The notes under the pieces were generated by a model. It was not told where the DNA came from and did not search any database. It was given only the letters and a program-made list of their open reading frames with translations. Positions 13,301 through 25,300 of a stretch of DNA of 60,000 nt are shown one piece after another; the stretch's first letter is position 1, and each line of letters begins with the position of its first letter. The stretch comes from Strigamia acuminata. Its lineage: Eukaryota > Arthropoda > Chilopoda > Geophilomorpha > Linotaeniidae. Location: assembly GCA_949358305.1 (NCBI GenBank), contig OX442314.1, forward strand, positions 17,169,060 to 17,229,059. Reading direction: 5' to 3'. The position numbers and the translations under genes are program-made.

Positions 13301-16300
13301 CGTTTTTTTCTTCATCAATAATATTTATTATTTTTGCTCAAATCAATAACGATGATACTGATCACTATTAATTACCCATTGAAGCAATGACTGGTGAAAG
13401 CACACCATCTGTCTGGATCAATTCGTGTTATTTAAATGCAAAAAATAATAATAAGCTTAAGTAATTTTAACATCTTCAGAGTCGCAACTTGATTCCTAAA
13501 TTAACTGTAATGCACACTGTTTTTTAATGCCCTTTTTCGGAAAACTAAATAAAAAAATTTCGAAAATCTTAATTATTTGTCTATTTTTGACTCATACGCA
13601 GTAAATTTGTACAATAAACATTATCTGATTTTTATTTTATATTTAAAAAAATCATCTTAAGTTTGATTGCACTAGTTTAAAATCCGATTACGGTATGTTA
13701 TGTACGTTAATTACATTTATGTATTAATTTCAACATAAATATTTTTACAGCTTTTTTACTTCACCTAATTTGCTATTTTGAGATTTTACATTTTTTTCCC
13801 CAACAATTTTTATCAGTTCATTAACAAATACAGATAAATTGAATAATGATGCCGCACTAAATTGTATAATCTCACGACAAATCTCAATACCAAAAAAAAA
13901 ATTAATTATTTATTCGATTTAAAACCTTGTTTGTGGGACCTGGGCGTTTATTCCTTACAAAAAAAAAGAATATTTTAAATAAATAAACTTAATTTATCAC
14001 AGAACCAGTTAAGTTCTACGAACCAACGTTAAAAAAAAATTAAATCAAAATGTAAATGTTTTTTCTTTTTCTACCTCAATTCTCAATAACTCATCAAGAT
14101 TCAAACGTAAAATCCATCCCAAGCTTTCTAAGCAGTTTCGACTAAGTTAACCAGATTTAGGTCAAATTTGACACATCATGGTGGACAATAATGTTTAAAA
14201 GTTTGACTTGTTTACATTGGACCTAGATTAACCTACCCCCGAAGTCTGCTCAAGTGTCAATAGACCCACGAAGCACATAATTTAAAATTACTATCCGTGT
14301 CACGAAAATTAATTTCAAATTGCAGTGCAAACCTCAATGTTACATGTAAGGACACGAATACGAATCCAATTACACACACAATTCATCAAATCGATTAACA
14401 AGAGCAGAAATTTTTCTTAAAAATAAAAGAAAAAAATATATAAACTAGACGGAAAACAACACGACCAATCACAGCGTGAGGCAAGGGTTAATTTATTTGT
14501 TTTATGAGCTGCATGATGGAAAACACGCAAGTTAAGGCAAACGGGCGGGATGAACAAACATGGCACAAGTCAAGAAACGACGAATAAAACAAGCTAAAGG
14601 ACACACCTCAACATATGTGCTGCTGCCCTTCTTTATTTGTTTTTATACTTTGCACGCAAACGAGCAGATCGACCCGACACGACTCATTGATAATTCAGTG
14701 GTCCCTTTCTCGGCCCCGAACAAACGGACACTGGCGTTTCCAATGAAACGCCCACAAATGCGAATCCTTCTCTGCAGGATCAACACCCGCAAAAAATATG
14801 AATTAGTATATAGAAAAAAAATTATAAAAAATGTAAATATAAAAATATGAAATAAAAAATGCAAAGCCAAAACAAGAAGAGTAGAAAACAATCGAATATG
14901 CACGACAAACTCAACTCAAACTCCAGCCTGACCCATTCTAAATTTAAGTACTATTTTTATCAATTTATTTCTGTACTTTTACTGCAGTTTAAATTTTACT
15001 TGGTGTTTGTGTGTGTGTGTGTGTGTGCGTTTGTTATAGGTGTGTTCGTAATTTCGATTTTTTCACTCGTATAAGCGTTAGCTACTTAGTTTTAAATTAA
15101 ATTCAAATAGAAGTTGTTTTCTCTATTTTTTCTTTGAAAGATAATTTGTTACACCGAGCTGTTATTGAGTTTCAGCTAAACTGTGTAAAATTGTAGCGTG
15201 TAATAATCATTTATTAATTTTTTATAGTTTTTGTATTAATAAATATTACAAATTATTTTTATTCTTAATTTGAAATATATTGTTTTTTTTTAATACAGTA
15301 TATACAACTCCCGGCAAAAAATATTCGATCAGCCACCACATGAGCTGATTCAAACTCAAAATCATTTTTTTTGCAGTCTAACTAATAATTTATACACAAA
15401 ACATTTTATTCACTGCACCGACCAAGCCAAATGCTACAATTTAGTGGCAATATGAAAAATATTGAACAAACTTCTTGAAGAAAAAAGTATTAGATCACTA
15501 CAAAGCTGAGAAGAAAGTATTCGATCAAGCACAGAAAATTAGATTAATATTAATGACAACACTGTCCCCTCTACACTAAACTCAGTAGTGCCCATCCAAT
15601 ATATTGAGAAGTGATTTTTATGTTTGTAAAATTTAACAAACACGCCTAAAATTAAAAAACCAACAAATAACTCAAAATCACCAATAATTAAACTTTTAAA
15701 ACTAAAATACCTCAAATAGAGATTGCAGAAGCAAGTGGACGTGCCCAGAGCACCATTTCATACAACTGGACCAAATTTAAAAAAAAAGAAAGACTTAATG
15801 TCTCCAGACCTGGCAAACCAGAGTCACTGAATTTCTCCCCAATCATGTGTAATAAAAGATATTCAATAATATCTACGTAAATATCTGTAAACGGTAAATC
15901 GGTAAATATACATCTTGCCGGTCCTATTTCATGACATGCAACCTCATACCATGAATGATTGTTGAAATTTCACTGTGCTTGATCGAATACTTTCTTTTCA
16001 GCTTTATAGTGATCTATAATAATTTTTTCCTTAAGGGTGTCAACAAAAATATCTGTAACTTTTTAAAATTTTGTTCAATTTTTTTCACATTGCCACTAAA
16101 TTGTAGCATTTGGCTCGGTCTTTTCAGTGAATAAAATGTTTTGTGTATAAATTATTACTTAAGACTGCAAAAAAAATGATTTTGAGTTCGAATCAGCTCG
16201 TGTGGTGGCTGATCGAATACTTTTTGCCAGGAGTTTTATATACTCGCTGTGCTATAAGTGAATTTAATTTAATCTGGATCAATTGTTTCAATTGATCCGA

Positions 16301-19300
16301 GATCAAGAATTTTCTCGAGTGTCGTGGCGCTTATTGTTTACTCATTACGCTCGGCTTCAAACTGTTGTTAGAAATATAAGTTTAAAAAACTCGACAAATA
16401 TAAAGTGCTATTTTATAATATAATTATTATTATTAGAAATCACTGGAACCTCCGATTGAAAAAGACGTGGAAAACCCGCTTAGAAAACTAACTATAGTCG
16501 CATTTCAAGGTTAAAAACAAGCCAAAATTATATTTTGCCTTATGGCTGAGTCAACAAGATGCAACAGCTCAACAATGTCTGACATTTTTTCTTCTTTTTC
16601 GGTTTGTTTACATTTCCTTTGTGCGTAAATCAAAATAATGACCCATGAAAAAATGTCAGTAACGTCGCATAATTCTATCCATTTGCTTTGATAGTTTCAG
16701 TTACACAAATTGAAATCATTTCCAACCACGATTGACCCGATACTACTACAATCCCTTTTAAGCGCACACTTGATTTATTTGTGCACTTTCGCAAAGCAAG
16801 TCCAGTCGAAAATGAGCAGTAAATGAGCAAAACAGCACGATTTTCCTCGGCTCTTCTGCTCTACGTCACTGAAACTTGCACGAAATAGAAAAGTGATGAC
16901 TCAGCGTGAGTGTTTTTCCCTTCTTTTCTTCTAAGTTTGTCTTAAGGCACTTGTGTATGACATCACTTCCTCTTACTCATTTTCAACATAAATAACGGTA
17001 AAGAAGGTTCACTTTGAATATTAATATTTATCATTTTCTAAATCATTCATGATTGCAATATTTTTGTCCCCAATGTAGTAATTTATTTAAAATTAATATT
17101 AATTTAAAATTCCTCAATGAAAGTGAGTTTGATGTCCTCTCTCACAAACAGCAAAAAAAGGATTGTCGTGCATTTTTCAAAAAAATAAAAATAAAAAAAT
17201 AAAAAAATAAAAAAATAAAAAAATTCTCTATTGAAAAGCAAGCGTGTGTAGTAACGTTTCGACCGGTTCAATAAACACTAGTGCATAACAAAATTTTAAT
17301 ATATTAGTCAAAACCACCAATTGTATTAAATTGCGCGTTCCCTGAGTTTGCTTGATATAATGAAGCGACTTTACGAAATCAGCAACTTTTTTTTTTTCAA
17401 AAATAAAAAAATAAAAAAATAAAAATTTAAAAAAAATATATAAAACGCTGAAAAATTCATTAGTTGGGCAAATAATCTGGGTGCGAGAAGAAAAAAAAAT
17501 GAGGGATAAGGGAATGAATAAGTGCGTATGGGTGGGCGGGTGAAGCAAAAGATCGAGTTTAATTTGATTCCAAATTAAAAGAACGCCTCTGTGACAACAC
17601 CTGAGATGACGTCACGCCACGACTAACAAATGAAGGTGAATCGTAAGAAATTAAATGAAATAAAAGAAGAAGCCAAGCGACTTACAAGAACGCGATCAAG
17701 AAAGCGCCTAATGACTGGATCCATTAAAGTAATGGCGCTCATCATCATTATCACTCAGCATCCACTGCACATGCGCACCAAGGACACAACCCCACCCCTC
17801 GACTAAACTGGACGCGAAAACCGTCTATGTAGTATTCTACGTTTACAAGCCACTCACCTGGTGTTGTTACGAATGTCAGGTAGTCGGTAGATGAACCAAG
17901 GCACTGGCACGTGACTATTACTTCAGATTCTACGGAATAGAAGTCCCGAATGGACGCCCATTCGTCGGGCCAAACCAAGACGATTCTTTAAAAAAAAATA
18001 AATACAAATATAAATTTAAAAAATATAGAAATTTTTTTTTCCCTCCAGAAAAAAAAAATAACAAAATGAAAAAGAGAAAGAAAACAACATCACAAATTCT
18101 CACTTTTGATACAATGCGCACCCACCCGCGTTCTCATTACACCCCTGCACATCCCTCCTCATCCCAACAGACGCAGGAGGAAATCCAATTGAGAACGCTG
18201 AGACATTTCGCAGTCACATTTGCAAAAGCGAAAAAAAAGTCTTTAACAAAAAAAAAAAAAAGTGTAAAAAAAGTCACATTTAGAAACGAGAAAAAGCAAA
18301 GCGCAAAAAAGAAAAAAAAAAAGAAAAAAAAAATATCAAGAGATTTTTCCCAATGTGATTGAGAAGTTGTAGTGGGAATCTGGTACGGCTAGCGTCTCAT
18401 TCCCCACGTGCCAATCTGCGGCTGACTAATGGGCACTAGTCTACAGGGGCCCAACACTGACCAATGACCACACCACGTAGTCAATCAATGCCGCTGAAAA
18501 CAAACAGTTCATTAGGAACCAACACTGAACGGATCGACTCCACCCCAGGGGACTTCGGCGAGGCAAAGGTGAGTCGAACGTGCAACCTTACGTTTCAGTT
18601 TCACCATACCCATCGCCCCCTCTCTCTCTCTCACCCTTTTTCTCCCACCAGGTGAAGTTGGGGTTCTGTAGAATCTGCCCGAGGGTGGCAAATGACTCGA
18701 CTCCATCAACTTGTTCTTTTATTTTATTTTTTTTTATTTTTATCTTTCCACGTTTATCGCAAGCAGCGGCTTAATTTCCTGAAGGTCAGTGGGGCCAGTC
18801 ACGGTCGAGAGGAGCGGCCTCGAATCAGGTGGAAGGAAGGGACAGGACGCGCCATCCGCTTCAGCTGCAGCAATGCTAATCGAAACGCTCGATTGTGGGG
18901 GCTGTAAAACGATTCCAACGCCGGCGTCTAATCTGCTCGAGCAGCGGGGGAGTTGGCGATTAGGGCTGTTGCTTCTTTTCTACTTCCCTCCTGCTCCTCT
19001 AAGACTTCATTAATTGCTCTCTCGCCTTCTCTCCGTCATGATTTTTATCCGAGAAACGCGCGCGGTGAGGGATCGCGTCTGCTGTTTCTAGACGTGAACT
19101 CGCGAGGGAATTCTGGCCAGCCATCATCGCGGTCAACTCCGAAGGGACTCACAGAGGAAGAGAGAGAGAGAGGAATGTGGAGGGGGAGAGGTGTGTCCGC
19201 GTCCACTGGTCAAGTGGTCGAGGGACCAAATGCGAAAATAAATGAGGGGACGCGAGCCAAGAAGGATGACCCGTCCCCCGTTTCCGCGGGTGTCCCGGGG

Positions 19301-22300
19301 CTTCTAATCTTGGCGTTGCGAGTTGCCCGCCCCCGCTGTCCCGATAGCTGGTCGCCTCCCTCAATTCATCTTGGCAACGAGGCAAGGGGGAAGGGGGAAG
19401 GAGGGATGGATGAGTTGGGAGAGAAAAAGAGGATGGAGAGAGAGAGAAGGAGGAGTGACGAGGAAGTTGCGCACAACTCTTTTTTTCTTTTTCCTTCTCT
19501 TTCCTCTGCTTTCTTTCTTTCCCTTCTTTCTTTTCTGCCACAAACTTTTTCTCCATTTTTTTCTTTTCCTACTGGCCAACTGGACTTTCCCTCGTAATGA
19601 GCTTTTCTGCACATGCGCAAGCATCTTTGAAAAGCAATTGGACATACCCAGACCGTTCCATTTCGCTGCAAAAATCAACAAATTTAACTTTTCTACGAAT
19701 TTACGAATGAAAATAACGATAAAACACAAAAAACAAAAAAACATTTCTAATTACACGCGTTCCAAATTTGAGAATTATGCAATAAGTAAAGCCGATTTGT
19801 TGCAAGGCTCCAATCGAGTCCCAATGTCGAGTCATTTGTCCAGTGGACACTTTAATCCAGCGTCTGGACCTACGCGAGATTACTGCCCCCACCGAATTAA
19901 AGGATCCACCAACAAAATAAAAAAAATTGCTCAGAAGTAGTGGTGGTAGAGGTAGTGAGGTGGAGGGAAATGGAAGAAAAAAGTAAGAAAAGTAGGCATG
20001 TGGAGTGGCGGAGGTGCAGACGAAGGGGCTTTTTATCAAATTAGATTCAAAGACACACGAGTCCATAGTAATTGGTCTCGGGCTCAAAACAAATCCAGCC
20101 AGGGGCATTTGAGGTGATTTCTGAGTCGTTTTTGTGGCGGCAAAAATGTTTCATTGATCACCAAGGGCAACGCAAGATATTGGCATACGAATCAATAAAC
20201 ACAAACACAAACGGAAAAAAGAAAGGCAGCAAAAGCACTAGCGCCACCAACACACGCCTACGCAGCAGCAGAAAAGTCCAAAAAAAAAATAAAGAAAAAA
20301 AAACAAGAAAAAACAAAAAAAAAAAGAGAAGCTGAAGGAGGCGAATTGGAAACGAAGAAGGAAAAAATAAAGTGAGGAGACGGAAAAAGAAAAGCAGTGG
20401 ACGAAGTAAAAAGAAAAAAAGAAAAAAAAAACTAATGATTCGCCAGCCAGCACCACGCCAAGATGAACAGTGGGCTCTAATGGGACTCGCAACCCTTTGA
20501 ACCCGTTACCGATGTACAGCAAAAGGATTAACTCCTTGCCCGATCAGAACGCACCGTCAAGCGAAAGATCAATGTAAGATATCACGGAAAACGCACACGA
20601 TGCGAGGGAGGGGGTTGTGGAAAGAGAGAGAGAGAAAGAGAGCGAGAGAAAGAGGGGAGAATAAGAGAGAAAGAAGAGAAAAAGAGGGTGGGTGGTGGGG
20701 AGAGACATAAAGCGCAAAAACAGCCACGACTAATGGATCTGAGCAAGGAATGAGGAGGAGGATGCACGTGCAAACGGCACACGACGACAAGAACGCGACA
20801 CAAACGCGTGGGTGGATTCGAGTAGGAGGGGGTGCAAACTGTAGCGTCGCCATTAAACATAAATGAACGCCACCTACCGACGCAGCAACTGGCAATGAAG
20901 TCAAGCAAAAGAAAGAGAGGATCAATCAGAGAAAAAGTAGGACAAGGAGGAGATCAATTGGCGCCATCAACTCAGGGAAGATGAGTAAACATCAATGACG
21001 TCATCTTTCCCCCAACCCATCCCATTCTTATTTAAAATGTTTGAATTCCTCTTTTTTTTTATTTATTTAATTTTTCAATGATTAAAACAAGGGGTAGACA
21101 TGCAGAAGTAAGGGGGAAGGAGATAAGAATAAGTGTTGCTAAGTGAAAAAAAATTACGTAGAGAGAGCGAGAGAGATATTGAAATAAATAAAACAGAATA
21201 AAATAAAAAGTTTTTACGACTTTGGTTTTATCGTCGATAAAAAATAAAAAATGTCGATGTCTGGCAAATAAAACACAAATGAAAAAATAAAAAATATTAT
21301 TATATATGTGTATTGTATCTATATGTGGAGCAAAAAACAGGTGGAAGGTAAAATATCGAAGTGTATAGGGAGAAAAAAAAATATTAAGAGGTTGAAGAAG
21401 GGACATTTGCGCCACACCACGATAATAGAATGAGCATCATACAATTGCTCTTTCCTCAACTGACCAGCAAGTGAAATAAATCGATAAATCGATGACCTAA
21501 TCCCCCTCCCCCAACCCCTACCCCCAAAATAAAAATAATAAAAAATAAAGAAGAGGAAAAGCAATCCTCTTGCAGTGACTTGTAGTGTCTCACAACTCAA
21601 AATTTCGAAACGAAAAAACTTTTTTGAAACGCTACACCTCCCCCACATCTCGACATGATGGACGACTTATGACGTCATTCATCGGAGGTCAAGGGCAAGA
21701 CACGACCCTAGACTCTCGAGAAATGAAAAGGACTTTGTGAAAGGACACTGTGGTCATTCTTGTTCCCTGACCCGCCCACGCCAGTGACAGACGCCGATCA
21801 CGTCACGCTCATTTGGCGCCACCCACCAGCGCATTAAAAGTGAGTGTAAAATTGAGTGATAAATTTTGCAGAAATTAAAAACAAAAACGAGGCAAAAAAA
21901 TGAGTAAAAATCAAACGAGAAAAAATGAATGCAAAGAAAAGACCACTGACCGACTGGCGCCCGAGTTTAGTTCCACCTCGGGCAGGAAACGAAGTCTGGA
22001 ATGAGTGCAGAAAAGTTGACCGTTGTCCACTCCATGCGGCGGTTCTCGGCGTCCGGGGTCTCTGCCAAAAGACAACACACACGAGTCAGTCGCGTTTCGC
22101 GCGCCAACCAGCTTCAAATCAATAAGCAACTACTCCCTACTCCCTTCCCCATCCCGCGTCTCCCTGCCCCGCCCCAAATGGAAAGAACTCGGCGAAAAAG
22201 TACGGGACGTATCCCGCCCCTGTCACCTGACAAACAACAACCCCCTATCATCATTTCCCCCCACCCCCATCCCCCCCCCCCCAAAAAAAAAACAATAAAA

Positions 22301-25300
22301 AAAATCATTTAAAAAAAATTGCTAAATCTTCCGTAACCATAAAAAAACGTAAACAATTACGGACGAAATTAGATTTAAACACAACAGGAAAAAAAAATTT
22401 CTAATTCCATTTTATATTTAAAAAAAATTAAAAATACAAATCAAATTTTTTTTCATATATTAAATTAACGTCGACACAAAAAAATTAAAAGAAACACGCA
22501 AACTTCCTCTTTGAAAAGTGCATTGCACTCAGGTAAATACATTTACACACTGTATTCAGTGTAAGCTTATACACACTCGTACTTATATTTTTATACAAAA
22601 AAAATAGTTGTCCATTTCCGGGCGCGAATTGATTGTAATTACAGCAGCGGTTATCCCTCGCTGCCCTCCATCCTCCCACCAGAAATGTGAGGAAGAGATG
22701 TGGAAGTTAGTACCAGCTACAATTTATGGCAGCAGCCGCGCTGTGGGCTGCACAACATACGTAACTTCGATAACATTCTCCTAATCTCACAAAATCAAGT
22801 TTTATGCACTTTTAATTGATTTCCGCACTACAATCAAGTTTGCAATGTGAAATTTGGATAAAACTCGGCTTGTTAAGTGAAAAATGGCGCAATTCCCCAT
22901 TGACGAGACGTTTTAAACCGAAAAAAATTTAATGAGGGGGTGTGAGACATTGATCCGTACTGAAATGGGAGTATTCGTTAAACACACCTCAAGTGTGTGC
23001 AATAGATTCACACCGCCTACGAGACTCGGACGACCCTTCCCATCCTTGAGGGCGTGGATGGAGAGTAGGGAGGGGCCGGTGTACTTGAGATGCTCGACTC
23101 ACTCTGCCCCGGAGCGGGACAGGCAGGAGCATGACCTTGATGTGACCTCATTAGCCAGTGCCAGGTGGATCCCCCCAGTTATCAAAAGATGCATTCCACA
23201 AAGAAACGCAAGGTCACCGCCACACCGCTGCCCGAGTCAACATCGGGGTTCGTCCACTTTGGCCGCCCACCTCACCCCTCGGGGGGTGTTAGCCTAGCGG
23301 GTTCCGCACTCGCAACACGTGGCCCTCTACTTGGCCTCTGATTTATTTCATTTCGCCATTTTTTTTTTTTTTAATTTTTTCTTTTTTAATAGAAAACGCT
23401 CTTCTTTTCTTCTTCCAGCATTGTTAATTGTGATTCGCTGTCAATTTCATTGATGTCGATCACTTTATGTGATTTCCTGTCTCTTTTTCTGTATCACCAT
23501 CAGAGGAGGTTGCGCCCTAATTTCATCTCTTTTTTCCCTTCTCCACCCTCGTCCTGACGACCCTCATTTTCCACAGACGATGGAAACGAGGTGTCTGGGG
23601 CAAAAAAAAAAAAAGTTGGTTTGAAGATGGTTTCGTGATTTCATTGCAAAGTTAATGCAAATCTAACGGAGAAATATATTCAACTCGTTTTCCCCTCTTG
23701 CACACGGAGTTTGCGCTGGTGCTCGTGCAGCACGCCACGTTGTCGTCGGGAAAAAGCGTACGAGCGTGTAGTGGGTGGTGGGTGGTGGGTGGTGGGGGCT
23801 CCCGTCAACGTTGCGCATATTCGACAATTTCTATTTAATTCGTTTTTGCACGAAATCCAGTGGTGGCAGCCTAATGAGCGCTGACCTGTCGTCGTGGTGG
23901 CAGTGATGGATTACCCGGGCCTCCTTCCTTTCCTCGGCCGCCGAAAGGAGGCAGTTTTTTTTTATTCCCCTCTTTTTCCCTTCCCTCATCCGCCTCCCCA
24001 TCTCGTCTCTTGTCGACCAAAAAATGGCGAAAAACGTAATTGGGGAGAAGAGGAATGGCAAAATAATGAGGCTGTCAAGTCTCCAGCAACGCCAAACGAA
24101 CGCTCAAATTTGCATAAAATTTCAATTACACTTTTCCTTAAGTTCGCTCCACTATATATCAGAAAATACTTACTGCAACTGCCGGACATTCGAGCTAAAC
24201 AAGAGTCAAAAATTCATTTCCGAACGTGTCAATTTTTTTCGCCTCCTTCAGAACTTATCACCACTTACAATTGGCGCGCAAATGTTTATTTATGTAGTAA
24301 CCAAGGAAACCCAAGAGCTGGGTGTGGCCCACCTCCTTATTTTCACAAGCAATTTGATCCCTTAATTAGTCGCTCAAAAATGCAAATGAGCGCGGGCTCT
24401 TTAACTCGCAATCAAGAGTGACAAAAGTATTCGGTCGATGGGGAGAAGGAAAAAGGGAAGAAAAGTGGAATTCCATCAGTGACCACTGGCCAGAGACCCA
24501 GAATAACGAAGTGTTGTTTTTCGCAGCATTCGCTCGACGTGGGTGAGTCGTTGCAGCGAGGCTCGAGGGGTGGAGCGAATTGGGGTGGATGTTGTCAGGA
24601 AATCCTTTAATTGCTTCTGTTAATTGATTCGACCTAGACAGACGCAGGGAATGCTAAAAGTGCAACGAGTGGACACAAGCCAATAAGCAGATTGGCCTGT
24701 TCACACTTCTTCTCACGACCCCCTTCCTCCTGGCTGGCATTCGGTTCGGTTCTCTCCTCTCCTCTCTCCTTCTCTCTCCTCCCTCCACACTTCTCCCAGT
24801 TTCGTTTCTATGTCTGTGTGTGCTACTGCGAGGGAGTGTAGTAATTGGATTGCATGCGGCTACGGACAGTATTCGTTTACAAATGGAGACAAATGGACAA
24901 AGACCTCGTGTTCACGTGGGAGGAGAAAGTGCAAACGAGAAGTTTGTCTGAGGGTTGTGCACCACTGTAATTAATGAGCTGCGTCTCTTAGAAAACTTGA
25001 TATTATCTTGCGTGTTTGGGAGGTAGCCGCCAAGCCAAGGCAATGGCTGTGGCCAGAGGGGGAGCCTGACCCCCACCCCAATGGCAATTACGAGCTGTTT
25101 GGCCATTCCAGTCACTCATGGGAAAACGGTGGCGGCCTCGCGTCTGACGTCATACCGGGCCGTCTCGCTGGCTGCTCCACTCGATTGCAAAAGTGAAGCG
25201 CACGCAGCCCCTGTTTGCGATGCGGTTTTTCGAAACATGGAGGAATTTCTGCCCTTCTCCATCAAACTAATTACGTCGCCACTCATTTTTGCGCGCCCGC

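Larger units (their letters stand above)
4870..17857 (-). other. USP48 intron 22 (13.0 kb) with candidate regulatory DNA
   Basis: No internal exon was found on either strand. Contents: purine/pyrimidine tracts, A-rich stretches, CRE palindromes at 5223-5230 and 17607-17614, an Exd-Hox/Meis-like cluster at 5887-5935, an E2F-like palindrome at 6641-6650, an X-box at 7022-7034, a TAATTA-rich element at 10488-10534, a GT microsatellite at 15008-15028, and a deleted Tc1-like transposon at 15301-16240. The remainder from about 11200 to 17400 is AT-rich with no feature I can name. Confidence 0.8.

Noticed and set aside
16180-16200. GAGTTCGAATC resembling a tRNA B box
   Set aside because: It lies in the inverted repeat of the Tc1-like element with no A box or cloverleaf.
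18464-18709. Plus-strand frame ending AAAG|GTGAGT with a downstream CACCAG acceptor
   Set aside because: The joined product has no recognisable homology and runs into a T-rich tract; it lies inside USP48 intron 21.
18953-19940. Several long overlapping frames on both strands
   Set aside because: They coincide with purine/pyrimidine-rich low-complexity DNA that removes stop codons by composition.
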